Assembly: GCA_012064415.1 (NCBI GenBank)
Contig: SSNU01000255.1
Span: 29,613-93,612 of the forward strand
Length of the DNA stretch: 64,000 nt
Direction of reading: 5' to 3'
From: Gyrodactylus bullatarudis
Lineage: Eukaryota; Platyhelminthes; Monogenea; Gyrodactylidea; Gyrodactylidae
Part shown: piece by piece, positions 1-9,955 of the stretch
How positions within the stretch are numbered: the first letter of the stretch is position 1
How the letters are laid out: every line of letters begins with the position of its first letter
Translations under genes and position numbers: made by a program
Notes under the pieces: generated by a model
Told to the model about the DNA's origin: nothing
Database searches by the model: none
What the model saw: the letters and a program-made list of their open reading frames with translations, nothing else

Positions 1-501
1 TATCAAAAAATGAATTTTTATGCTGATTTCTCAAGCCTTAACCCTTCTTCAATATATATGTTTAATATCCAAATTTTCTCCTTTACATCATGGATTAAAA
101 ATTAATCTTCTACCTGCCCTAATAAGAAACTTAAATTTTTGAATTTTCACGCGAATAATTTTGGTACTGTTCGATAGAGAATATCAAGTTGTGCCGTGTT
201 ACATATTTTTGATATGAAATCATTCGAATCTTGAGAGAAATTCAAGTTCAAATATTAGATCCAAAATGGGTTAAATTTTGTATGAAATCTCAAAATACAG
301 AAAGATTCTACACAGACCCCCAATTTTTTCTGGTCGTTTTCATACTTACCTAGTGTATGGGCCCCATACTATGGGGGAATTGTGAAATTAGTCACACATA
401 AACCTCTACTATGACGCAATGTGTTTTATACTCACACCCTCCTACATTTCTATCCGGCCTTCTTTCCCACTCCTAACATCTATCTCTCACTGATTCCCTC
501 T
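1..501. repeat. Left terminal inverted repeat of the Tigger-like element
   Basis: About 500 bp matching 2996-3493 in reverse complement at near identity. This is far longer than the short terminal repeats usual for Tigger/pogo elements. Confidence 0.9.
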
Positions 502-569
502 TGTTATTGCCTCGATTTTGGCTTAATAATGCATTATGAATCAGGCATAAATTATAAAATCAAAAAATT

Positions 570-2920
570 TTATTCGTTAAAATCAAAAACATTATCTCTT
601 CTCTTTGAATGATATTCTTGGAATAAACGTGTTGACTTTATTTCTTCGATACACCCAAAGCGTTTTTCGAAATTTAAGAAATCCAACAGAAATTCGAAAG
701 ATTTTTCTATTTCCTCAGTTAATTCAATGATTTGATTTTGCTTGTTGACAAATTTCACATGAATGAAACAATTTATTATTGTCTGACGACTGACTTCTTC
801 CCATGCTTGCTGAACCATTAGTAAACATTGTTTAAGATTAAAATTTTTCCTCAGATCTTTTATGTGGACATTTTCTGAAGTCAATTTTTGTACAATAAAT
901 CTTCTATAATGAGATTTAAAAGATCTGATGATTCCAGCGTCTAAAGGTTGACAAACAGAAGTACAGTTAGGAGGCAGATAGTGGACCTGAAAAAATTAAT
1001 TACCAAGCTTACTTTAATATTCTTTAAATTAATTCCTTCAGGAAATATATGACTTGGCGCATTATCAAGAAACAATATGATTTTTCTTTTATTTTTGATC
1101 AATTCTTTGTCCCAATTCAGGAGATATTTGGCAAATACTACCTTAGTCATCCAACCTTTCTTCGTTGACTCGTAGTTGAAGAATTTTAAATCATGATCGT
1201 CGAAGCACCTTGGTTTTTTTACGTTGTTGAGTATCAGAATTGGCCGCTTATCTCCAATTGCATTCGTGCAAAAAACTAGTGTTATTCTATCTTTGGATTC
1301 TTTGAAGCCATGAGCATTTTGATTTTTACGACATAATATTTTATTGCTTGTATTATAGAGAAATAAAGCAGCCTCATCAAGGTTGTAGATGTCTTCTTCT
1401 CTGTACGATCTTATGAGAATAGGTAACTCTAGGAAAAATTGTTCAACAGAATGATCAGGAACACTTACAATCTCCTGACGGTTTACGGAAGCAGAGGTTA
1501 TTTCTTCTACATAACTTCATTAAAGCTTTATAACCAGGTTTATAGCCTTCAATCTCTAGATTATTTGCAACCTTAGTAGCAATAATTTGTAATTCCTGAA
1601 ATGTTATATGATTATTAAAATCATTCAATTCTTCTTCAATTTTATCCATTAAAATTTCATCAAAAAAGGTTCGAGTGAATTCATTTCTTGATTGGTTTAG
1701 ATGAACAGATTCATTTACAATTTCTAGAGCAAGATAGCGTTTTATTGACCTTTTGCTTTTGACACATGCAATAGATAAACGATCCACAGAATATCCGTCA
1801 TTGAATCTGTTTTTAACTTGAATACGTCTCTTAAGAATGAAACTTTTTGTTCTAACCTAGAAATAAGCTTTTAAAATTTAACTTACATATGGAAATCCAA
1901 TTGAATAGATAGAATGATCTATGGAATCAGGAAATAAAAGTTTTGAGACTTTTTCGAAGATTTTCAAATCAGAAAAAGAGCGTCTACGTAGTAGAAAACT
2001 CGTTACAGTTTCCAGAGACTTAACTGCTGAGGAATAGTAAGTCTTACATTTTCTTTCTATGTTATTGAAATCAATTGAGTTCAGAAGATCTTCTGATTTA
2101 TAAGGAAGTTTCAGATTTCGATTAATTGCCAATTTGAAATTATCTTCTTTGCGATAAAAAAAATTGATCTTGATTTCATTTAGAGGCTTATAGGTATAAA
2201 TATCAACATTCTTTAATTTTAACAATATTTTGACGATGTCAATAAGAAATTCTGAATTTTGATCCACGAATAAAATAGAAGGTTCTGATAGTCTTGAATC
2301 AAAGTCAATAAGAAAGCCTAAAATGTGAGATATAGCAGATTGTTTTCTCTCAATTTTAATGGCGTCAAATGATGTTCGCAAGAACTTTTCTTTGATAAGG
2401 AGAAATTTCCTTTCTTCTGAATTGAGGTTTATGATTTGTACACAAAACACGAACTTGTTTATAAAGTTGATCGAAGAAATGTTGAGAAGATAACATTGTG
2501 AACTTCTTTTGATACACATATCAATTTTATGGTGAAGGCTGATAGTACGATCAAGAATGAATTTGTTAGCTTGAATCTATAGAACGATGAATAAAATTAC
2601 TTACATTCAATTCAAGCAAATTATGACTACGTGATAATCGCATAAACAACCGTTCTGATATACTTGTGATGTTAGAATCTTTGAGAGTTTCCTCAATGAT
2701 TTCTTTGAGCTGTTGTTCCGTTGTGGTTACCCCGGAATTTGAGCGATTATTAAGAGTAACAGCAATAACAGGATTAAAAAAGATCTTGATCCGCTTCTCC
2801 TTCTTTAAGCACTCTAGGAATAGTCCCTCTACTTACCGATTGTAGGCGAGCTATATGAGATATCGAGTGAATTTCGAAGAGTGAGAACACAGATTTCCTT
2901 TGTTCCGGAGTTAATTTCAT
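570..2920 (-). pseudogene. Tigger/pogo-family DDD transposase, spliced, frameshifted
   Basis: Reading from an ATG at 2920, the product starts with a helix-turn-helix (MKLTPEQRKSVFSLFE...HIARLQSVSRGTI). An unusual stretch of about 250 residues follows with no recognised domain, then a psq-like HTH (RFNDGYSVDRLSIACVKSKR), a CENP-B-like HTH, and a DDE/D catalytic core. The core motifs are NLDEA near 1355 (first D), LFLDNAPSH near 1060 (second D) and CQPLDAGI near 950 (third D), with the Tigger-type ESKDRITLVFC between the first two. Three introns with GTAAG donors keep the frame: 2577-2604 (28 nt), 1857-1886 (30 nt) and 987-1012 (26 nt). Two one-base frame changes, near 2800 and near 1465, break the reading frame, so this copy is probably inactive. 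Stop at 570-572. Family identity is clear; the long N-terminal insertion is unexplained. Confidence 0.8.
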
Positions 2921-2995
2921 CGAAAACAATAATGTCAATTACATGGTTTGGATTTTTCTTTTGAATTTGGAAGAATCTGATTCGTCAATTCGAAT

Positions 2996-3493
2996 GGGGG
3001 AATCAGTGAGAGTGAGAGATAGATGTTAGGAGTGGGAAAGAAGGCCGGATAGAAATGTAGGAGGGTGTGAGTATAAAACACATTGCGTCATAGTAGAGGT
3101 TTATGTGTGACTAATTTCACAATTCCCCCATAGTATGGGGCCCATACACTAAGTATGAAAACGACCAGAAAAAATTGGGGGTCTGTGTAGAATCTGTATT
3201 TTGAGATTTCATACAAAATTTAACCCATTTTGGATCTAATATTTGAACTTGAATTTCTCTCAAGATTCGAATGATTTCATATCAAAAATATGTAACACGG
3301 CACAACTTGATATTCTCTATCGAACAGTACCAAAATTATTCGCGTGAAAATTCAAAAATTTAAGTTTCTTATTAGGGCAGGTAGAAGATTAATTTTTAAT
3401 CCATGATGTAAAGGAGAAAATTTGGATATTAAACATATATATTGAAGAAGGGTTAAGGCTTGAGAAATCAGCATAAAAATTCATTTTTTGATA
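2996..3493. repeat. Right terminal inverted repeat of the Tigger-like element
   Basis: Partner of 1-501. The inner boundary is at a shared GGGGAATCAGTGAGAG. Confidence 0.9.
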
Positions 3494-3519
3494 CTAGAAT
3501 CTGATTGGTTGACGAAAAT

Positions 3520-3960
3520 GGAGTAGAGGTATAAGTTCCAAAACTTGCTTGGGGTAGAGCTATCTCGAGGCGTGATTTAGTCAATTCACTGTAGGATGAT
3601 TCAATCACATTTCAAAATGATGGGGTATTTCGAAAAAATGAAGAAAGAATAATTTATTTTCCTTCTAAAAATAAGGTTTGATTAAACTCACACGTCGAAG
3701 CAAATAAAAATTTCAACTTAAAGTTTAAAAAAATCGAAATTTAAAATGACTCCAAATTTGTCAAAAAGTATTCTTGTTCGAATTTTTTTCTTAAATCGGT
3801 CAAAGTGTACCTTATGAATTGGATAAGAAGAAATCTTTAGAGTTTTTGATACTTATAATAAAAAAAAATCATGAATTTCCAAAATCATCGAGGATAGTTT
3901 TAGTAAGATAGAATTGAGGGAAATATGATCTATTGCTGAATTCTGATGGGTTGAAAGTGA
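3520..3960. repeat. Dispersed repeat, family D
   Basis: Diverged similarity by eye to 25740-26330 and 34430-34560. Shared blocks are CAACT(T/C)AAAGTTTAAAAAAAT, the TCTTAAATCGGT(C/G)AAAGTG block and AATC(A/G)TGAATTTCC. It has no coding potential and its ends are not defined. Confidence 0.45.
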
Positions 3961-3969
3961 AAATTACTC

Positions 3970-4194
3970 CTAACCCTTTCAGTGCCGAGACTATTTTACA
4001 ATTTTTATAAAAACCAAAATTTAGCTATGAAGATACCAAGTTATATGGCCAAAAATATAACTAATGCAAGTTCACATTGTGGGCTTCAATTTAAACTTAA
4101 ATTAATCCAGAAACCTATCAAACTGGTAGAGTTATGAAGGTTCAAAAATATTGGAAAATTGTCATATAAGTCCATCGGCACTGAAAGGGTTAAT
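3970..4194. mobile_element. Small MITE with CCCTTTCAGTGCCGA inverted repeats
   Basis: Left end CTAACCCTTTCAGTGCCGA and right end TCGGCACTGAAAGGGTTAA are inverted copies of about 17 bp. The right flank is TTAA and the left CTAA, suggesting a piggyBac-like TTAA target with one mutated side. No ORF. The interior resembles 60540-60760 (AGCTATGAAGAT and TTGATCCAGAAA-like blocks), so this is probably a family. Confidence 0.6.
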
Positions 4195-4862
4195 CGATAT
4201 CAAAAGGAAAAAAGAGGTTAGCAGACTCAAAGATTTTTAAAACTATTTAGACTCAATCAATGAATGAATAAGGCAACAACAAAAGATAATTTTATGGAGA
4301 AAAGAATATTATTTTTATTTTATGTATAAAAAGGAGAAATACATTTGTAAAAGTTGGTTAATATATATCCGGTTTCGGTTTTTTTCGTTTCATACAATAA
4401 TAATAATAATAATGAAATTACACAAGCTATTTATTTATAACGACGTACAATGCAATTGACAATATTACTTTTTTTCTTTTTTAAATAATGTTTTTTTTCA
4501 TTTTATAAATAACCATGAAGAATTGTAAAAAGTAGAAAATTAATTTTTTCTAATTTATGCATATGTAAATAAATAGGTTGTCTTAGAAATGCAACAGGTA
4601 GAATAGAAGGAGTGTGTGAAAAGAGGACAGAGATCACAACTTTAATATTATTATCATTATTATTAGTATTATTAATTAGCATATATATATATATAAAAAG
4701 AATATGTGTGTATATATCGAAGAGATACACAGTAAGTAAAGATGTCTAATTCATCCTGCTAAAGCTGACTCTCAGATGAGATGCATTGGACAGGGGATAG
4801 TTGTGTAAGACCTGAAAATTAAATTTAAAGAATAAATTTACATTTGGTACTATCATCTTCAG
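4195..4862. other. Non-coding interval with microsatellites
   Basis: No gene seen. It contains an AAT trinucleotide run near 4397-4415, an ATT-type run near 4650-4675 and a TA run near 4681-4694. Confidence 0.5.
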
Positions 4863-4887
4863 AATAAGTGAAAAAAGGATGCCGAAA

Positions 4888-4940
4888 GTGTGAGGAATAA
4901 GCGCTTTATTTCAGGCATACTCATCAGCCTCTTACATGCC
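4888..4940 (-). ncRNA. Hammerhead-like ribozyme motif, left arm
   Basis: Minus-strand order: GGCAU (4936-4940), stem I strand ending GAGG, CUGAUGA (4921-4927), GUAUGCCU, GAAA (4909-4912), 13-nt palindromic stem III AUAAAGCGCUUAU (4897-4909), U17, then CCUC completing stem I. AUGCC inside the 8-nt spacer is complementary to the upstream GGCAU. All invariant core bases of the hammerhead family are present. Sequence identical to the copy at 5116-5168. Confidence 0.72.
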
Positions 4941-5115
4941 AGATATATAGTACAAAAAACAAAGAAAATTAAAAATTGATCTGATTGGCTCTCTTTAGGT
5001 GTTTGGGGGCGGGGTAATCTGTATATTATCACATTGTTTTTTTGAACACCCAAACACCTAAAGAGAGCCAATCAGATCAATTTTTAATTTTCTTTGTTTT
5101 TTGTACTGTATATCT

Positions 5116-5168
5116 GGCATGTAAGAGGCTGATGAGTATGCCTGAAATAAAGCGCTTATTCCTCACAC
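5116..5168 (+). ncRNA. Hammerhead-like ribozyme motif, right arm
   Basis: GGCAU (5116-5120), GUAAGAGG, CUGAUGA (5129-5135), GUAUGCCU (5136-5143), GAAA (5144-5147), palindromic stem III to 5159, predicted cleavage after U5160, then CCUCACAC. Stem I is GAGG/CCUC. The spacer cannot form an ordinary stem II hairpin, but its AUGCC pairs with the upstream GGCAU. Confidence 0.72.
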
Positions 5169-5817
5169 TTTCGGCATCCTTTTTTCACTTATTGTGCTCT
5201 CAACGTTTGCACAACTAACCAATGATATTAGGAATCAGTTACAAACAACAAATATCTTCAGAATATTTTTAAAAAGTACGCATACATTGTACCAAAAAAA
5301 CTAAGGAATCGTATTTATCTAGACGAAAGAGACCAATAATATAATAATAGGTGTGAAAATTAACAAATTATTGGCAAAAAAAAATCTAAATATTAAATAT
5401 CTGGATCAACCTAAGTTAATACTGTAAATGTGTGTTTTAGATTATTACTCCATCGTTACCTATTAATTTCTTCTTATGATATGCTCAAACTAAGCATCTC
5501 TAGATCAGAAATTATAGAAAATCTACTTCAATTTTCTCAAGATTTTTAGAAGGAAATTATGTACTTTCTAAGCAGAACTCAAAGTACGATTGTTCAAGAT
5601 AATTTAGGGATATCTAATATTTTATCCAGAAGTACCAAAGAGAGCATGAAAATTATGAACTAACAAGGTTTAGATATCTATATGAATTCTCAAGGGACTT
5701 GATCTTCTGACTTTGATGCTGTGCAATCTTTCAACAAGCTGGAAGGCTTTATAAAAAAATTTATTGAAACTTAGGTCAATATTTGAATTCTCAGCCATGT
5801 TCATCCAAACGTTTCTA

Positions 5818-6383
5818 CGGTGATCGTCCAACATTTCCATTAAAAGTATCATTATTGCCAATTTCAAGAGCTTCATGAATTAACCTATTTCTAAAGTTTT
5901 TTGTACACTAAGAATTTTAACCTCCTCAAAATTGATTTTATGCCCATTATTGTTAAGAACATGTTGAAAAACATGTGACTTATGTTCTTTGATTCTTGTC
6001 TTAAAATTTCTACCAGTTTGACCAATATAACTTTCATCACAGCTACATTTTAACTTATAGATACCACAGCCTTCCAGAATGTTATTTTCATTTTTGGAAA
6101 TTTTATCAACAAGACTTATATTATTTTTAAAAGCAACTTTAAAGTTATATTTTTTATAGATTTTAGATAACAAAATATTAAGTGGACTATGTTCTAAAAC
6201 AATGATTTTTTTAATGTCTAAATTTTGATTTTTGATTATTTTAGGTGAATAAAATTTATTAAAAACCTCTTCCTTAATTCTATCGATCATTTTTGTAGGA
6301 TAACTATTTTTATTTAAAATAACAGTTAAATTACTAAGTTCCACATCCCAATGTTCTTTATCTGTGAGACGTAATGTTCTCAA
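5818..6383 (-). pseudogene. PLE GIY-YIG endonuclease C-terminal domain
   Basis: The open frame 6383-5880 encodes 167 residues. The motif GCGIYKLKCSCDESYIGQTG is the GIY-YIG nuclease signature preceded by the CxC found in Penelope-like elements, and RIKEHK follows. The frame shifts near 5885. The expected PLE tail (RLIHEALEIGNN) then continues in another frame to a stop near 5830. No reverse-transcriptase motifs are left upstream. The family is known to nick target DNA for retrotransposition; this copy is broken. Confidence 0.8.
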
Positions 6384-6645
6384 GATTTCACCACAAACTA
6401 CATTTTCTTTGTATAGGATAGGTGTGTTACTTTTGAAATTTGACAGTATATTTTTATTACAAAATTAAAATTAAATCAAATTAAATCTGACAAAAAATTA
6501 TATCCCCTTTTCTTTTCTGATTATCAATACTTTATTATCATAGGTCAGCCTCTTGTATTATTCTATTCTCTCATCTGATTTGACAAAACTGATAGGGATG
6601 AAATCATGAAAGTATATAAATAGTATTTTGTTTTTTGATAAACTT

Positions 6646-6704
6646 GTCGTACCACTGAAGAAGGCGTGTGAAAACAATCACCGTCGAAACGTTTAGATGA
6701 CCAT
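6646..6704 (+). ncRNA. PLE hammerhead-like motif with a conventional stem II
   Basis: GUCGUACCA, CUGAAGA (6655-6661), then a 24-nt segment whose ends GGCG..GUGA and UCAC..CGUC pair as a stem II hairpin, GAAA (6686-6689), ACGU as a minimal palindromic stem III, and UUAGAUGACC. Stem I is weakened here (CCA opposite UAG), whereas the copy at 42788-42847 keeps CCA/UGG. An extra A follows CUGAAGA. It is probably a PLE hammerhead, possibly mutated. Confidence 0.5.
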
Positions 6705-6995
6705 GACTGAGAATTCAAATATTGACCTAAGTTTCAATAAATTTTATTATAAAGTTGAAAGGCTATTATAAGTTGTAGAGCACCAAAAAGGTAGCATACT
6801 CGTTGACCATATTGGCGAATGAAATCATAAATGAGGTGTAAACCAATTAGAAAGTGGTTAATAAACTCTTGAATAATTTTTCTTCAATATGACCGAAATT
6901 AAAAAAAAAAGTTTATTTGAGTAATTTCAGGTTGAAAATAATAAAAGGAAAATAATTTTTGAGCAGTAAGAAAATAGCTTGTTATCCAAACTTAC

Positions 6996-9832
6996 AATTA
7001 AAGCTTGAGAAGCTTCATCCTGTGAGTCCATAACTGCCAGTGCCATCCTTTTGTCTCGTCTAAAAACAGAGATGAGATCAAATTTTTTATTTAATTACTA
7101 ATAAATTGTCAGACTTACGCCATAAAATTGATTTCAACTGGCTTAAGGTTAAACTTGTCGAATATTTCCAAAATGTCGTCCTTGGAAAATGAGTCTGGAA
7201 TGTTACTCAGGTGGAGAGTCTTTGATGGAGGATAAATATTACTAAAGTTTTTCGAATTTGGTTTTCTGAACCGGTGCAGTTTAGAGTCTGAATAGTCTTG
7301 GTTAAGACATCTCTGATTTGGTTCCTTTGGACTGGCCAACTTCAGGGAAGTATGCTTTGATGAATGAACTTTGAGGACACGACCCCAGAGAAGGGAACCG
7401 GATAAATTATTCATTGCTATTGTGAGATCATTTTACAATGTTTTAAGGCGGGGAGATGAATTGGATGGTTTAATGAAATTTGAGAAAAAATAATTTTGAT
7501 TAATAAATAAGTAGGAAAAGGGGAAATTTAATTAAATCTTACCAGTTCTGGCTTGAGATGGATTCACAAACTGTATGAGAGCTGTATCCAGTTTATTAAA
7601 TAGTATCTTCACCTTGACAACATCTCCGTATACGCCTGAGAGTTTTATAAATTGAAAAGTAAGGATTATTTTAACTCTCTTAAATGATTGAAATTTATGT
7701 GTTATTTCATTGATGCTCATCGGAATTAAAATTATAGAAGAGGAAATGATTGAATACTAGACCAATTTGGAATTTCTACCAATTGAAATCAATGAAAAAT
7801 TCAAAACGAATGTAGATCACTTTGTAGTTTGACAAAATATTTAAATAGATGGTTGAAAAAAGGGAGAGAAAATATAACCCCTTTTACCTTGAGTATGCTA
7901 GAGCATAGAAATCTTGAATAGAAAATTAGTACATTGATAAATGTGTAGAAGAGCACAACTAAGTCAAGTTGACGATTGATTTCTTTGCAAAATCTGCGCA
8001 CTTTACTAGGCCAAGATTAATATATGAAGCCTAATTGATATACGACCAAAAGTAGTATTGGGAAAAAAGTAGTAGTAATCGAGAAAAGAGTACTTTTCTA
8101 GAGAAAATGATTCCTAGACTTGATCTAGAATCATCAAAAAGTATTAACAACATCAAGTTTATTAATGATAATACAGAAATGAATAATAAGAAATAGAAAA
8201 AATTATTTTCTTTCAACATACCGAATAGAGTGAACAAAGCATCAGGATTAATTCTCTATAGGAGTGGATGGATGGAAGTATACGAATGTGGACAAGAGGA
8301 GAAGCAGAAAGTGTGTATGTGTAGGTTTGTGAATGGATTTCCAAATGTTATATTAGTATTTTTAAAGCATTAATCCATCGAAACAGCATTTTTGGCGATT
8401 TTTTTTGGATAGAGAATATAGTGATAACATTAGTAGTAGTAGTGGTATCGGTTAAATTCCAAAGGCAATTTTCAATTTCGGTGATGATGATGATGATCAG
8501 ATTGACGAGCACAGAGATGGAAGAGATGAGGAAAAGAGAGAGAATAGAATTAGAGAAATTAAAAAGATTCGATTCTTAAATAAGATTAATAAAATAAGAA
8601 AGGAGATCTTAATAACTAATAGCATTATCACTCAAAAATACTTGTATAAAAATAATAGCTAGTAACAAACTTGTTCATCTAAGCCGGAGACGATAAGAAC
8701 AGGACTTGAATGCATATCATTCATTTCCATATGCGAAATTGGCTGACCATAGTCGGGAAGGGGCATTTTGTTAGGCATGTCAAATGGAATTCGTCGATAG
8801 TTCATAGGATCCATTCTTTGCTTGTGAGAGGAGAGAGCCATGAAACTAGCCGTGGCGCTAGCAGCTTCTGGAGTTAAATTCATACCTGTCTGTTGTGCAA
8901 GAGAAGACAAATGATTAGCTAAACTGTTAATGAGGCCGCCTTTAATAGGAGATGCATAAGGACCGTCATTGTGAGAAGAATAACCACCCCGATGATGTGG
9001 AGGAGGACTTGATGGTTCTCCGCCACCCAAATTATCTAATTGTGCTTTTTCTTCTTTAGTCAATGGATGTGCAACATAATCACGACATTTGTCATTCTCA
9101 TTTCTCACTTCGAGGGGGCCCTCCTTGGATGAGAATTCTATTTGCATATTGCACGAATTTTTAAAGATACATTGACCATTTAGATGGAGTAGAGCGACAA
9201 ATGCTTGAACATGAGTCTCAAATTCAATTAGGCAATTCATAGTGCTGTTTTTGTTGAAGATTATGATACGATTAATCCTGCCAAACCTATGGAAGACTTT
9301 ATAGATAATAAGATGGTTGATTGGTTCATCCATAATCATGTCAATGACTACTCGGAGAGCTGTCAATGGTCTTCCAGACGAGACTTTGGGCAAATCAACA
9401 TCGACAATTTTGTTGGCATTTGAAACAGCAGCATTTGCAGATTTGCTATCAAAACTTGTCTCAAGTTGAGCATGAACAGAGTATTGAAAACCAATAGATC
9501 TGTCATTAAGAAAGAAAGGAAACTCGGTAAAATAATTCAACATGGCAACAGCATCATCGATACTTTCCATTTCAATCAAAACTTGGTTAGATCTTTTCAT
9601 CATCATTAAAAAGGAAATCTTTCCAAAAGGAATAGCAAAAAGAGCAACTTCATTTTCAGTCATTGAAGATGGAGTATTGCGAATGTGAATAACTTTTGAT
9701 GGTATATCAGACCTAGAATCCTCTTTGATGCGCTTCAGTTCCCCACGAGATGAATTTGGAACAATTTTTAAGTTGAAAGCTCTCTTCAAGTCTCGCTTAA
9801 TTGAATCAATTAAAAATTTTGCTTACTTTCAT
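6996..9832 (-). CDS. PTBP1-like: Polypyrimidine-tract-binding protein (PTB/hnRNP I family)
   Basis: An RNA-binding splicing regulator of the nucleus. Exons in reading order are 9832-9827 (ATGAAA), 9795-8671, 8255-8222 (34-nt microexon), 7635-7543, 7416-7119 and 7059-6996; every junction keeps the frame. RRM1 contains SKVIHIRNTP and QVLIEME; RRM2 contains LRVVIDMI and LNGQ. A proline/glycine-rich linker follows. RRM3 spans four exons (VLIVSGLDEQ, RINPDALFTLFG, VYGDVVKVKILFNK), and RRM4 includes SKNFSNIYPPSKTLHLSNIP, highly characteristic of PTB. The last coding exon is uncertain: the best candidate starts near 6865 (INHFLIGLHLIYDF, fitting the last RRM4 strand) and would run towards the PLE fragment at 5750-6753. 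The first intron is 31 nt. Transcribed divergently from CCT3. Confidence 0.9.
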
Positions 9833-9955
9833 TTTTACTGACGAAAAATTTAAATATTCAGGGTTTTAAAATATTTTTCAAACAATTATCGCCTTTGTAT
9901 TTTAGAATATTCTAGAAACTCCCGCTGATCTTAAAATTTTCAAACATCTGTAGTC
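9833..9955. promoter_or_regulatory. Shared divergent promoter of PTB and CCT3
   Basis: Only 123 bp separate the PTB start codon (9832, minus) from the CCT3 start codon (9956, plus), so both 5' UTRs and promoters must fit here or extend into the other gene. No TATA box at a convincing distance was seen for either gene. Confidence 0.6.

Larger units (their letters stand above)
1..3493 (-). mobile_element. Tigger/pogo-like DNA transposon with long inverted repeats
   Basis: The first bases of the window reappear as an almost perfect reverse complement ending at 3493, so a whole element appears to be present. Its ends read TA-TCAAAAAA and TTTTTTGA-TA, which fits a TA target-site duplication as used by the Tc1/mariner/pogo group. 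The left edge coincides with the window edge, so the true terminus could lie further out. A minus-strand transposase gene fills the interior. The arms differ by small indels, for example four extra bases near 301-304 of the left arm and an extra GTGAGA-type unit in the right arm. Confidence 0.85.
4863..5193. mobile_element. Near-perfect palindromic element with a hammerhead motif in each arm
   Basis: 4863-5007 and 5049-5193 are inverted copies of about 145 bp with almost no mismatch, separated by about 41 bp. There is no coding region. Each arm contains one complete hammerhead-like motif, read outward (minus in the left arm, plus in the right). Such high arm identity implies recent formation or arm conversion. 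No clear target-site duplication was found. A related but more diverged element is at 23862-24165. Confidence 0.8.
5750..6753 (-). mobile_element. Penelope-like retroelement fragment with inverted pLTR-like ends
   Basis: 5750-5828 and 6676-6753 are inverted copies carrying GAAACGTTT...GAGAATTCAAATATTGACC. Between them on the minus strand is a GIY-YIG endonuclease ORF. The 3' part of this terminal sequence recurs at 42747-42860 and 52920-53090. Inverted, long terminal-repeat-like ends are typical of Penelope-like elements. The reverse-transcriptase region is missing, so the copy is 5' truncated. Confidence 0.75.

Noticed and set aside
1448..1487. Possible 40-nt intron GTAAGT...TTTCCTAG in the Tigger gene
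   Set aside because: Splicing it creates a TAG at the junction; the unspliced frame gives family-like sequence, so a one-base frameshift explains it better.
2814..2836. Apparent 23-nt intron GTAAGT...CCTAG in the Tigger gene
   Set aside because: Reading straight through gives a sensible helix-turn-helix (HIARLQSVSRGTI), so it is coding; the frame breaks shortly after by a small indel.
6755..6865. Last exon of PTB ending in INHFLIGLHLIYDF
   Set aside because: A candidate acceptor and weak similarity to the last RRM4 strand exist, but the frame then runs towards the PLE fragment; not firm enough to include in the exon list.
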